This document shows, piece after piece, positions 7,340 through 17,033 of a DNA stretch of 40,216 nt. This stretch comes from an uncultured Bacteroidales bacterium. Its GTDB lineage: Bacteria; Bacteroidota; Bacteroidia; Bacteroidales; UBA3663. The stretch covers positions 1-40,216 of the forward strand of contig CACZAY010000002.1 in NCBI GenBank assembly GCA_902779265.1. The letters run 5' to 3'. A model generated the notes under the pieces. That model saw nothing but the letters and a program-made list of their open reading frames with translations, was not told the DNA's origin and ran no database searches. The stretch's first letter is position 1, and every line of letters starts with the position of its first letter. The position numbers and the translations under genes were made by a program.

Positions 7340-10300
7340 ATGAACCTTGATGTTTTGCGAGTGGGAATCGACGTCGGTTCCACTACGACCAAGATGGCTG
7401 TGCTCGACTGTCGGGACAACGTCATCTTCACGCGGTACGTGCGGCACATGGCACGCGCCCGCGAGTCTGTGGTCACGTCTCTGGCGGAGATGGAAAGGGC
7501 ATTGGCCAATGACCATCGTCTCGCCCCCGGTTCGTACAGCGTCTCCCTGCGTATCACTGGCAGCATCGGCATGGGCATTGCCGAACGCTGCCATTTGCCG
7601 TTTGTACAGGAGGTCGTCGCCGCATCGAAGTGCATCCAGCACGAATATCCCGAGGTGCAGTCGATGATTGACATCGGTGGCGAGGATGCCAAGGTGGTCT
7701 TCTTCCGCAACGGCGAGGCGCAGGACCTGCGTATGAACGGCAACTGTGCGGGTGGAACGGGTGCCTTCATTGACCAGATGGCCATCATCCTCGGCGTGAC
7801 GGTCGATGAGCTCAACGCATTGGCCATGCAGAGCACGCAGGTCTATCCGATAGCGTCTCGTTGCGGCGTGTTCAGCAAGACCGACATCCAGAATCTCATT
7901 GCCAAGAATATTCCGAAGAGCGACATCGCAGCCTCGATTTTCCGTGCCGTTGCCGTCCAGACCGTCATGACGTTGGCCCACGGATGCGACATCCGCCGTC
8001 CGCTGCTCTTCTGTGGCGGCCCGTTGAACTTCATTCCGGCATTGCGCCGCGCGTTCATCGACTACATGCATTTGGCCGATGGCGACCTCATCCTGCCCGA
8101 GCGCGGCACTTTGCTGCCGGCCGAGGGTGCGGCGTTGGCCAATGTGAACGACGAAGAATGGTTGACCGTCGAGCAGCTCGTGGAGCGGATTGAGGCATCG
8201 TTCAACGTTGCGGGAATGACGTCGGCCGGCGCATTGGCCCCGATATTCCAATCTGCTGAAGATTATGGCCAATGGGCAGAGCGCATCCTGCGGAACCGGA
8301 TTCCATCGGCCGACATCGCACCGGGACAGACGCTACGCGGATTTTTGGGCATCGACAGCGGTTCGACGACCACGAAAATCGTTGTGCTCGACAGCGACGG
8401 CCGCATGGTCTTCGACTACTATCACACGAACGACGGCAATCCCATCCGCGCGGTCGAAAACGGACTGAGGGAGCTGAAAGAGAGGTTGTCGGCCAATGGC
8501 GCAAGCCTCGAAATCGTGGGTAGCTGTTCGACGGGCTACGGCGAAGACCTGATGAAGGCCGCCTTCCAGCTCGACCACGGCATCATCGAGACCATCGCGC
8601 ACTTCATGGCGGCGCAGCACATCGACCCCGAAGTGTCGTTCATCCTCGACATCGGCGGTCAGGACATGAAGGCCATCTTCGTGCAGGAGGGCGTCATCAA
8701 CCGCATGGAAATCAACGAGGCATGTTCGTCGGGCTGCGGCTCGTTCCTCTCGACGTTTGCGACATCGTTGGGCTACGGGGTGGCCGATTTTGCTGCCGAG
8801 GCGCGCAGGAGCCAGGCTCCGTGCGACTTGGGCACGCGCTGCACGGTGTTCATGAACTCGAAGGTCAAGCAGGTGTTGCGCGAAGGTGCGTCGGTGGCCG
8901 ATCTGTCGGCCGGATTGGCCTATTCCGTCATCCGCAACTGCCTCTACAAGGTGCTGAAACTCAAGTCGGTCAACGACCTCGGCAAGCACATTGTCGTGCA
9001 GGGTGGAACGATGCGGAACGATGCCGTGGTGCGCGCTCTCGAACTGCTCACCGGTGCTGAAGTGTCGCGCTGCGACAAGCCTGAACTGATGGGTGCCTAC
9101 GGCTGTGCGCTGTATGCGAAAGAAAAAGAAAAGGGCGACCCCACCCCGACCCTCCCGAGGGAGGGGGAAGAAAAGTCGCTGGACGAATTGTTGGCCAAGG
9201 CCGATTTTACGACCAAGAATGTCTATTGCCACGGCTGCGACAACCAATGTCTCGTCACGACCTACAAGTTCGGCAACGGCAAGAACTACTTCTCCGGCAA
9301 CCGCTGCGAGAAGGTCTTCGTCAATGGCGCATCGGCCAAAAGGAAGGGTCTGAATGCCTACGACATGAAGCTCAGTGCGCTGTTCGACCGCGACGGAAAG
9401 GCATCGGCCAACGCCCCGAAAACGACATCGGCCAAGATTCAGACCATCGGCATCCCGCGCGGCTTGAACCAGTATGAGGAGTTCCCGTTCTGGCACACCT
9501 TCTTCGAGCAGTGCGGAATCCGCGTAGTGCTGAGCGATGCGTCGAACTACCGCCGCTACGAGCAGAAGGCCGGCATGGTGATGAGCGACAACATCTGTTT
9601 CCCGGCCAAGCTGATGCACAGCCACGTGCAGAACCTGATTGACAAGGGCGTGACGGACATCTTCCTGCCGTTCGTCATCCACGAGAAGCAGGCCGACGGG
9701 CAGAACAGCTACAACTGCCCGGTGGTGACGGGCTACAGCGAGGTCATCCGCAGCGTGCAGGGCGGCCAGATCAACATGATAAGTCCGGCCATCAGCTTCA
9801 AGGACGAAAATCTGCTGCTCCGCCAATGCACCGAACTGATGGCGCAGCTCGGCGTGAAGAGCAAAAAGATTGTGCGTGAGGCATTTGCGCGTGCCCGCTA
9901 CGAACAGCACGAATACGAGCAGGCTTTGGCCCGCTACAGCGACGACATCCTGGCCGAGGCGCGCAACAACGGCCGCATGGTCATCCTCTTGGCCGGCCGA
10001 CCCTACCACAGCGACCCGCTCATCCAGCATCAGGTGGCCGACATGATTGCCGGAATGGGCGTCGATGTCATCACCGACGACATTGTGCGCAACAAGGGAA
10101 TCGACTTGGCCGATGTGCATTTTGTGCCGCAGTGGGCCTACCCGAACCGCATCCTGAAGGCGGCCAAGTGGTGCGCGATGCAGGGCGACGACGTCCATCT
10201 GGTGCAGTTCACCTCGTTCGGCTGCGGGCCGGATGCCTTCCTCGTCGATGAGGTGCGCGACCTGATGGTGCGGCATCACAAGTCGCTGACGCTCCTGAAG

Positions 10301-11641
10301 TTGGACGACATCAACAACGTCGGTTCGATGAAGTTGCGCATCCGCAGTCTCATCGAGTCGCTCAAGCTGGCCAAGCAGAAGAACGCCATCGGCCAAAAAC
10401 GCAATCCCGAGAAGTTCACCACGACACCGACGTTCGACGAGTCGTGCCGCGGCCGCAAGATTCTCATTCCGTTCTTCACGCAGTTCGTCTCGCCGTTCAT
10501 CCCCGTGGTCTTCAAGCTGTCGGGCTACGACTGCGAAAGTCTGCCGCTCAGCGACAGCCTGTCTGGCGACATGGGCCTGCAATATGCCAACAACGAGGTC
10601 TGCTATCCCGCTACGTTGATTGTGGGCGACTTCGTCAAGGCGTTCCGCAGTGGCCGCTACGACCCCGAAAAGACCGCCGTCGCCATCACACAGACCGGTG
10701 GCCAATGTCGCGCGTCGAACTACATCACGCTGATAAAGAAGGCGTTGGTCGATTCCGGTTTCCCGCAGGTGCCCGTCATCAGCGTCGCGTTCGAAGACCT
10801 CGGCAACGACCAGCCGGGCTTCACGTTCCCCGTGCGCAAGATCCTGCCGTCGGTCTTCTACGGCATCATGTATGGTGACGTGTTGGCCAAGTTCTACTAT
10901 CCGTCGGCCGTGCGCGAAAAGGAGCCGGGGTTGGCCAATGCGCTACGCGACAAATACCTGCAGCTCGGCGTCGATGCCCTGATGCGCAAGGACCGCAAGG
11001 CGTTGCTCCGACTGCTCGTTCAGGCGGCCGACGAGTTCAACGACATCTGCATCGACCGCGAAACGAAGAAGGTCGGCGTGGTGGGCGAGATTTTCCTCAA
11101 GTTCCATCCCTACGCGCACAAGCACGTCGTCGATTGGCTCATCGGCCGAGGCATCGAAGTCCAGCCGCCCATCCTGATTGACTTCTTCATGCAGTCGTTC
11201 GTCAACCGCCGCGTCAACCTCGACACGCACATCACGCGCAGCAAGGTGCCCGACTTCATCTTTGCGGCTTTCTACAAGATTATCCGTCGCCAATATGCCA
11301 AGTTCAACCGCATCGGCTCACGCTTCCGCTACTACCAGCCGCTACGCGACATTTTCGACGAGGCCGAGGCCGGACGTGACATCCTGACGCTCAATGCCCA
11401 GTTCGGCGAGGGCTGGCTGCTGCCGGCCGAGGTGGCCGAATTTGCCAAGATGGGCGTGAACCACGTCATCTCGCTGCAACCTTTTGGCTGCATCGCCAAC
11501 CACATCATCGCGCGTGGTGTGGAGCGTCGCATCAAAGCGGTCTATCCCGACATGAACCTGCTGAGCATCGACTTCGACGCGGGCGTGAGCGAGGTGAACA
11601 TCACCAACCGTCTGCTGCTCTTCATCGACAACTTGAAGTGA
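7340..11641 (+). CDS. Acyl-CoA dehydratase activase-like protein (two BcrAD/BadF domains + DUF2229)
   Basis: A 1433-residue cytosolic protein of the 2-hydroxyacyl-CoA dehydratase activator family. Two ASKHA ATPase domains stand in tandem, each starting with a phosphate-binding loop: GIDVGSTTTK at residues 9-18 and GIDSGSTTTK near 338. Each has a cysteine segment expected to ligate a bridging iron-sulfur cluster (NGNCAGGTGAF and NEACSSGCGSF). A CHGCDNQC cluster lies near 631-638. From about residue 700 the protein continues as the DUF2229/dehydratase-like region (SDNICFPAK, GRPYHSDPLIQH, QTGGQCRASNY). Characterised relatives use ATP to inject an electron into a partner dehydratase or reductase. 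No partner gene is adjacent, so the substrate is unknown. Full-length for this fused subfamily, except for a short low-complexity insertion near residue 600. Confidence 0.88.
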   Translation: MNLDVLRVGIDVGSTTTKMAVLDCRDNVIFTRYVRHMARARESVVTSLAEMERALANDHRLAPGSYSVSLRITGSIGMGIAERCHLPFVQEVVAASKCIQHEYPEVQSMIDIGGEDAKVVFFRNGEAQDLRMNGNCAGGTGAFIDQMAIILGVTVDELNALAMQSTQVYPIASRCGVFSKTDIQNLIAKNIPKSDIAASIFRAVAVQTVMTLAHGCDIRRPLLFCGGPLNFIPALRRAFIDYMHLADGDLILPERGTLLPAEGAALANVNDEEWLTVEQLVERIEASFNVAGMTSAGALAPIFQSAEDYGQWAERILRNRIPSADIAPGQTLRGFLGIDSGSTTTKIVVLDSDGRMVFDYYHTNDGNPIRAVENGLRELKERLSANGASLEIVGSCSTGYGEDLMKAAFQLDHGIIETIAHFMAAQHIDPEVSFILDIGGQDMKAIFVQEGVINRMEINEACSSGCGSFLSTFATSLGYGVADFAAEARRSQAPCDLGTRCTVFMNSKVKQVLREGASVADLSAGLAYSVIRNCLYKVLKLKSVNDLGKHIVVQGGTMRNDAVVRALELLTGAEVSRCDKPELMGAYGCALYAKEKEKGDPTPTLPREGEEKSLDELLAKADFTTKNVYCHGCDNQCLVTTYKFGNGKNYFSGNRCEKVFVNGASAKRKGLNAYDMKLSALFDRDGKASANAPKTTSAKIQTIGIPRGLNQYEEFPFWHTFFEQCGIRVVLSDASNYRRYEQKAGMVMSDNICFPAKLMHSHVQNLIDKGVTDIFLPFVIHEKQADGQNSYNCPVVTGYSEVIRSVQGGQINMISPAISFKDENLLLRQCTELMAQLGVKSKKIVREAFARARYEQHEYEQALARYSDDILAEARNNGRMVILLAGRPYHSDPLIQHQVADMIAGMGVDVITDDIVRNKGIDLADVHFVPQWAYPNRILKAAKWCAMQGDDVHLVQFTSFGCGPDAFLVDEVRDLMVRHHKSLTLLKLDDINNVGSMKLRIRSLIESLKLAKQKNAIGQKRNPEKFTTTPTFDESCRGRKILIPFFTQFVSPFIPVVFKLSGYDCESLPLSDSLSGDMGLQYANNEVCYPATLIVGDFVKAFRSGRYDPEKTAVAITQTGGQCRASNYITLIKKALVDSGFPQVPVISVAFEDLGNDQPGFTFPVRKILPSVFYGIMYGDVLAKFYYPSAVREKEPGLANALRDKYLQLGVDALMRKDRKALLRLLVQAADEFNDICIDRETKKVGVVGEIFLKFHPYAHKHVVDWLIGRGIEVQPPILIDFFMQSFVNRRVNLDTHITRSKVPDFIFAAFYKIIRRQYAKFNRIGSRFRYYQPLRDIFDEAEAGRDILTLNAQFGEGWLLPAEVAEFAKMGVNHVISLQPFGCIANHIIARGVERRIKAVYPDMNLLSIDFDAGVSEVNITNRLLLFIDNLK
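9137..9172 (+). repeat. Palindromic mini-insertion inside the activase gene
   Basis: A C-rich then G-rich stretch with the palindrome CCCTCCC-GA-GGGAGGG (9150-9165) encodes the low-complexity segment DPTPTLPREGEE between the second ATPase domain and the CHGCDNQC motif. It is read in frame and its bases are unlike the flanking codons. It looks like a small repetitive palindromic element tolerated in an interdomain linker. Confidence 0.6.
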
Positions 11642-11736
11642 TTCGGGGCATTGGCCAATGAATTTATAGAAAATATTTTGGCCGATGAAATACGGTTGGA
11701 ATATGACAATAAGGGGTGACCTTTTGTGACTTTTGG

Positions 11737-11778
11737 GCCTTTCAAGCCGAGACCGGCTTTAGAAAGGCTCTTTTTTCG
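11737..11778 (+). terminator. Intrinsic terminator after the activase gene
   Basis: GCCTTTC (11737-11743) pairs with GAAAGGC (11762-11768). An inner stem AGCCG/CGGCT closes on an AGAC loop, and a run of T (TCTTTTTT) follows. Confidence 0.85.
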
Positions 11779-11795
11779 CGTTTTTTGCCGATTTT

Positions 11796-11827
11796 TTTGG
11801 CCAACTCAAATTTAAAAACTATATTTG
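11796..11827 (+). promoter_or_regulatory. Promoter of the 1580-aa secreted protein gene
   Basis: TTTG at 11796-11799, 20 bp, TATATTTG at 11820-11827. Transcription from about 11834 leaves a leader of about 150 nt before the ATG at 11988. The leader is AT-rich and contains a small inverted repeat GATAAT/ATTATC (11929-11945). I see no known riboswitch in it. Confidence 0.75.
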
Positions 11828-11987
11828 CCGCTGCAATTCTCTAACCGGAAATGTAGATTAAAAACCGAATCTAATCATGTTGGCACGTCCTGAACAAACA
11901 CTTGTCACCAGACCGTAACCACACATTAGATAATAATTCATTATCCTTTAACTAACTATTTTTATTAACTTTAAATCCTAATTTATT

Positions 11988-14900
11988 ATGCACAAACAAT
12001 TACGTTTAGCGCTCGTCAGCTCGTTAGCGATGCTGTGCGGGACGGGGTTTGCGGCCAATTCTTGGGAGAAAGCCACTTCGCTCTCTGTAGGCGATGTGGT
12101 CCTTTTGGCTGTGGACAATGGTACTGTGGCAAAGGAACTGTCAGGGTTTAGCGACACAGGCACGCCTTACGGGACAGTAGAAGATTATGACGGAACGCCT
12201 AACGGACTCTATCCGCTTTCAGTCACTGCAGGTTCAGGTGAAGGTTCGTTCGCATTCAAAACCAGCAGCGACACCTACCTTTCATGGAATTCAGGTAATT
12301 CACTGAAGACTGATGCAGAAGTCGCCGAAGCATCTTCGTGGACAATAGTATTTGACGGCGACGGCAACGCAACTATCACTAATGTTGAGGCACTCGTTCG
12401 CGTTCTTCAGTACAATGCTAGCAATCCTCGTTTTGCTTGCTACACATCATCTCAGACCAAGCCTATCATCTGGAAGCAGGTCGCTGAAGTTGAGCCAGAT
12501 CCAGATCCACAGCCAGAGTCTTCTTGGGTAGCTCCTACAATCTCAGGAGAGACTCCTGTTGATGGCGGCAGTTACAAGGTAATGAACGTCGGTTCGGGCA
12601 AGATCCTCGCTATGGGCAAGGCTTGGTTCTCATGGTCAACGACTGCTATCGTCGCAGAAGATGGTTTCGTAGCTACGTTTACTGGTGATGCTGCAAGCTT
12701 TACGTTGAAAAACGGCAACCAAGGGTTTGTCTTCACTTCTGGCAATAACATCGCTGGTGATGCCATGCATGCTGATGGTGGTAATGCTACAAGCTATGGT
12801 CTTACTCAGTTGGCCAATGGCAATTATCACATCCATGATGCAGGTGGCGATGCTTCGTCTCTGTGCTGGGGCTACAACAGCACTTTCCATGCTACAGGTA
12901 TCGTCGCTCATGCAGATGCTACCGCTGAAGGCTGGAACTGCGAATGGGCATTCCTCCCCTCGGATGTGGATTTGAACTTTGTGAAAATGTATGTTGCCAA
13001 GAAAGCCTTGTATGAAGCTCTCGTGAATGCAGAAAAACAGGGCGTTGATACTGACGAGGCTAGTGCGGTTTTTGCCAATGAAGAAGCTTCAGTCGATGAT
13101 TTTAATGAGGCTGCAGCAGCATTGAAGCATGCAACTGCTCTGGTTGTCAACACCAAGGCTGTAGAAGGCGCATCGGCAACAAACGGCATTGAGACCAACT
13201 TCGTCGTCAATGGCACGTTCGACCAGGCTGGTGTTGTTTCTCCATGGGTTACCACTGGCGGTTTCCAGAATCAGACTACTGCAACCAACCAGCAAGGTGC
13301 ATTTACTGTGCCTTTCTTTGAGAACTGGAACGGCACTGCCAATGCAAACAAGATGTATCAGGTCATTGAGGACATTCCTAATGGTAACTATGTATTGAAG
13401 ATTGCGGCCTTCGTCAATACGTTCGACGCATCTGTGCAGTATGTTTTTGCCAATAATGATAAGGTTTATTTGACCGCAGGTGATCCAACGGCCTACGAGG
13501 TGAAGACCATTGTGACCAACAACAAGATTGAAATCGGTCTCGAACAGACTGCTGCTGTGGCCAACTGGATGGGCATCGACAACGTTTCGCTCGTTTATTA
13601 CGGTGAGGCCAGCGTAGAGGAGTTCGTAACTGCCTACAATGATGCTCTTGCCGCAGCTCAGGCTGTCAACGTCGAGGGCAAGATGAACGCTGATGTCAAG
13701 AGTGCCATGCTCGCTGCCATCGCAGCCGAGGTTGACAAGACCGATATCAATGCTTTGAGCGCTGCAACCGCAGCTCTGACCGAGGCTACATCGGCCGCAA
13801 CTGCCAATATCGCCGCCTATGCCGCCGCTGCCGAGAAACTCGCCGCAATGAAGGCTTTTGTCGAGGCTACCAACCTCTATACAGCCGAGGCATTGGCCGC
13901 CTACTACACCCAGCCGGCCGAGAAGTACGAGGCCAATACCTTGACCACCGACGAGGCCAATGCCCTGCAGAATCCGAACACCGTCACCGGATGGCGTAAC
14001 GAAAACACCGTCGATGACCTGCTCATGAGCGTATGGGATGTCGAGCCGATGAATTGGGACAGCTACCACGTGAACACCTGGTCAACCGAGGGTAACACCG
14101 ATGGTTCAGAATTCAAGGTTCCATTCATCGAATATTGGACTGGCGATGCTGAAAGCCTTGGCGAAAAGACCTTGACCGCTACCTTGAATGGTGTGGCTCC
14201 TGGCAACTACGCTGTTTCAGCTTGGGTTCGTGTACGTGCCAAGAACGGCGCTGACGTTACCGATGTCTATGGTATCAGCCTTGTGGCCAATGAGGGTGAA
14301 GCTGTCGATGTGACCGAAGGCGAAGTCATAGGTGAAACGCAGTTCAGCCTTGGCCAATATACCGCTGCTGCCACTGTAGGCGAGGATGGCGTGCTGAAGA
14401 TTCAGTTCATCGTAGCTGCCGACAACAACATCAGCTGGTTGTCATTCAAGAACGTGAAGTTCGAGGTCGTAATCGACAAGACTGCTCTTGAGACTGCAAT
14501 CAATAATGCCAAGACTGCTGCCGAGGCAATGGCCAACGCCAACGCTAAGGCATTCCTGGAGACCGCCATTGCCGATGCCGAGGCAATCTATGCAGCCGAC
14601 GGCAAGACCCAGGCTGAGATTGACGCTGCTGTCACTGCTTTGGCCGGCAAGTTGGAGACTGCTCAGGCAGTCGAGACTTACAAGTTCGGCAAGTATGCAC
14701 TCTATTCATGGGAGTCATTGGCCGGTATCGTCTGCGAGAAGGGCGGTGTCATCAGCTACGAGAATGGCGACGGCAACCGTCTGAACTACACTCAGGCTGG
14801 CTACTACACCATCTGCCTGAACGGCAAGAAGGGCAATATGGGCGATGAGACAGCTTCTGCCAATGCTGGCTATATGCTTGTTACGTTGGATGAGGCTTTG

Positions 14901-16730
14901 GCCGAGGGCGATGTCATCAACCTCTCTGCATTCCTCAACAAGGATGCCAGCAAGACTGCAAGCGCATGGTTCGTATTCGAGAACGGCACGACCATGGACA
15001 GCGGTGATTTTGGCGATGAAGCCAATATCAATGCTGCATTCAACGGCGTTGTAACCACCAAGACGTTGACAGTTCCAGCTGCTGCCGCAGGTAGCAAGAC
15101 CATCAAGATTACCCGTGGTACGGCTGGTACGAACCTCTTCGTCACCAAGTTGGAAATCAACCGTCTGCCAGTTGACATCACTTTGAATGTCGAGTCAGGC
15201 AAGGATATCGCTACCGAACTCGCTGCTGCTGTTGAGGGTAAGGTCGTTGGAAACATCACTATCAACCTCGCTGAGGGTGGAAGCTACACCATCGGTGGCT
15301 CAATCGTCGCTCCTGCAAGCTTGACCATCAACGGTAATGGCGCAACGATCGATGCCAGTGCATTGGCAAGTGCCTTCATCAATTATGCAAGTGTCACAGG
15401 CGAGATGGCAAAGAAAGATGACGGCACAGACAGTAAATACACAATCGTGGAGAACGTCACTATCCAGGGTGTTAAGATTGCCGGTCTGTCTCAATCGTTG
15501 ATCAATAATGGTGCGGGTAATGTACTGTTCAATAAGGTCCTTGTTGACAACTCTGTAGTTGAGATCATTGGTTCTAACGCAATCTTTGCTCTTGGCCAGG
15601 GCTATCCTGAGGATTTGAAGGTTACCAATTCGACCTTGTGGTCGAAGGACGGACACACAGGCTTCCTGTTCCAGGCTCATGGCAAGGCAGTCGATATCAA
15701 GACCACCAATAAGACCTCTTGGACGATTGACAAGAGCACACTCTACCAGATTGCAGTGGGCAAGAAGGCAAACAACACGAACACCTTCAAGGGCAAGAAC
15801 TACCTTGTAGTGACTCTGACCAACTCACTTCTGTATAACTTTGGTTCAAGCGCAGGCAACGAGGTTAATGGCTGGCTGTTCGGTCAGAACTCAACGTCTC
15901 CGACCATCACCTATGCAAACAACGCATATCTGAGTGCCGACGGTGTCGTGTCAGGTTGGACAGATGAATCAAAGTCAGGCTCAGACCAGACTGGTACATC
16001 TATCGCTGCTGTCGTAACCTTCGCTGATGCTGCTGCTGGCGACTTCAACGTAACCTTCGCTCCTGCTGAGGGTGTAACCGTTCCTGAGACTGTGGGTGAC
16101 CCACGCTGGACGATTACTGTCGCAGGTGGTGGTGACGAGATTGCCGATGGCATCTATGACTTGACCGCTGATATGTTCTTGACTTGGGCAAGCCATGAGG
16201 CTACCGAGGGTACAGCTACTGGTTGTGCATTCGATGTTGAGAAGGCAACCCAAATGGTTTATGGTGACAGCAACGTAGGTTGGTTGAACTATGCTAACCT
16301 GAGCGGTTACGACAAGTTGGTTGTTATCGTTTCTTCAGGTGCTCCTCGCTTCTGCTTCAACCGTACTGCAGATAATGCACAGGATAACGATGATCCAGCT
16401 ACTTCTCAGTTCATTGATATTCCTGGCCACAACTGGGGCACTACAGCATACCAGACTGTAGATGAGGATAACAAGCGCTTCATCATCGACCTGAAGAAGA
16501 TGACTCAGGAGCGTGGCTTCGCTCACCTCCACGCCATCAAGGGTGCTAACTGGTCAGATGTCGTTGTCGTTTCAATGCAGCTCATCAAGGGTGATGTCGA
16601 ACTGCCAAGTGGCATCGAGAGCATCGCTGTTGTTGCTGCTCAGAAGGATGGCAAGTTCTTCATCGATGGCAAGCTCGTCATTGTTCGCAATGGTCGTCAG
16701 TTCAATGCCAATGGCCAGATCTTGAAGTAA
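11988..16730 (+). CDS. Large multidomain secreted protein with type IX-like C-terminal tail
   Basis: A 1580-residue exported protein. A signal peptide (residues 1-23) ends at GTGFAANS. Residues about 25-170 form a domain of the type found in Bacteroidales secreted proteins (YLSWNSGN, VLQYNASNPRFACYTS). About 180-330 looks beta-trefoil-like. About 390-555 and 690-830 are jelly-roll modules, probably carbohydrate-binding (NFVVNGTFD, PNGNYVLKIAAFV; PGNYAVSAWVRV). Between them lie alanine-rich helical linkers resembling FIVAR-type bundles. About 1060-1380 looks like a right-handed beta-helix (ITINLAEGGSYTIGG, LTINGNGATIDASAL), as in DUF4957/DUF5123 proteins. The last 30 residues (KFFIDGKLVIVRNGRQFNANGQ) fit a sorting-tail pattern seen in Prevotella. 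No catalytic motif is visible; an adhesin or glycan-binding role is inferred. Monocistronic. Confidence 0.7.
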   Translation: MHKQLRLALVSSLAMLCGTGFAANSWEKATSLSVGDVVLLAVDNGTVAKELSGFSDTGTPYGTVEDYDGTPNGLYPLSVTAGSGEGSFAFKTSSDTYLSWNSGNSLKTDAEVAEASSWTIVFDGDGNATITNVEALVRVLQYNASNPRFACYTSSQTKPIIWKQVAEVEPDPDPQPESSWVAPTISGETPVDGGSYKVMNVGSGKILAMGKAWFSWSTTAIVAEDGFVATFTGDAASFTLKNGNQGFVFTSGNNIAGDAMHADGGNATSYGLTQLANGNYHIHDAGGDASSLCWGYNSTFHATGIVAHADATAEGWNCEWAFLPSDVDLNFVKMYVAKKALYEALVNAEKQGVDTDEASAVFANEEASVDDFNEAAAALKHATALVVNTKAVEGASATNGIETNFVVNGTFDQAGVVSPWVTTGGFQNQTTATNQQGAFTVPFFENWNGTANANKMYQVIEDIPNGNYVLKIAAFVNTFDASVQYVFANNDKVYLTAGDPTAYEVKTIVTNNKIEIGLEQTAAVANWMGIDNVSLVYYGEASVEEFVTAYNDALAAAQAVNVEGKMNADVKSAMLAAIAAEVDKTDINALSAATAALTEATSAATANIAAYAAAAEKLAAMKAFVEATNLYTAEALAAYYTQPAEKYEANTLTTDEANALQNPNTVTGWRNENTVDDLLMSVWDVEPMNWDSYHVNTWSTEGNTDGSEFKVPFIEYWTGDAESLGEKTLTATLNGVAPGNYAVSAWVRVRAKNGADVTDVYGISLVANEGEAVDVTEGEVIGETQFSLGQYTAAATVGEDGVLKIQFIVAADNNISWLSFKNVKFEVVIDKTALETAINNAKTAAEAMANANAKAFLETAIADAEAIYAADGKTQAEIDAAVTALAGKLETAQAVETYKFGKYALYSWESLAGIVCEKGGVISYENGDGNRLNYTQAGYYTICLNGKKGNMGDETASANAGYMLVTLDEALAEGDVINLSAFLNKDASKTASAWFVFENGTTMDSGDFGDEANINAAFNGVVTTKTLTVPAAAAGSKTIKITRGTAGTNLFVTKLEINRLPVDITLNVESGKDIATELAAAVEGKVVGNITINLAEGGSYTIGGSIVAPASLTINGNGATIDASALASAFINYASVTGEMAKKDDGTDSKYTIVENVTIQGVKIAGLSQSLINNGAGNVLFNKVLVDNSVVEIIGSNAIFALGQGYPEDLKVTNSTLWSKDGHTGFLFQAHGKAVDIKTTNKTSWTIDKSTLYQIAVGKKANNTNTFKGKNYLVVTLTNSLLYNFGSSAGNEVNGWLFGQNSTSPTITYANNAYLSADGVVSGWTDESKSGSDQTGTSIAAVVTFADAAAGDFNVTFAPAEGVTVPETVGDPRWTITVAGGGDEIADGIYDLTADMFLTWASHEATEGTATGCAFDVEKATQMVYGDSNVGWLNYANLSGYDKLVVIVSSGAPRFCFNRTADNAQDNDDPATSQFIDIPGHNWGTTAYQTVDEDNKRFIIDLKKMTQERGFAHLHAIKGANWSDVVVVSMQLIKGDVELPSGIESIAVVAAQKDGKFFIDGKLVIVRNGRQFNANGQILK

Positions 16731-16753
16731 TTTAGAAAATACTATAAATGATT

Positions 16754-16788
16754 CGCGCTCCGCTTTTCGGCGGAGCGCGTTTTTTTTT
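16754..16788 (+). terminator. Intrinsic terminator after the secreted protein gene
   Basis: A perfect 10-bp stem CGCGCTCCGC / GCGGAGCGCG with loop TTTTCG is followed by nine T residues. The space from here to 16936 contains no gene I can support. Confidence 0.92.
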
Positions 16789-16936
16789 GTTTTATAGCCA
16801 ATGGCGCTTTGGAAAAGGATTGTTCCCTGGCCTGGCACGGATGTCGAGAGACGGCGCTTTTGGGGCTGCTTTAATATATTGGCCATCTTTGTGCTGAATT
16901 CCGACAAATAATTGTTTCTCGAAGGGCATTGGCCAC

Positions 16937-16965
16937 AAAAAAACTCCCCACCCGAAGGTGAGGAG
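16937..16965 (-). terminator. Intrinsic terminator of the aldolase gene
   Basis: Read on the minus strand: CTCCTCACC, loop TTCG, GGTGGGGAG (one G-U pair), then seven T. It lies 68 bp beyond the aldolase stop codon. Confidence 0.88.
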
Positions 16966-17033
16966 CGATTATCTTGGAGTGAGTAAAGTGGAGGCGAATG
17001 CACAACCCTTTACCCGTTACTCTCTACACTAAA

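Noticed and set aside
6809..8272. A 487-codon minus-strand frame spanning tRNA-Gln and the start of the activase
   Set aside because: It crosses a convincing tRNA gene, its promoter and its terminator, and it overlaps two real genes.
8333..10705. A 790-codon minus-strand open frame opposite the activase gene
   Set aside because: It lies wholly antisense to a protein with clear conserved motifs. GC-rich codon positions make long antisense frames common here, and its product (His/Val/Arg-rich) resembles nothing.
11834..11987. A riboswitch in the long leader of the secreted protein gene
   Set aside because: The leader is AT-rich with only a short inverted repeat; no conserved riboswitch core or leader terminator is visible.
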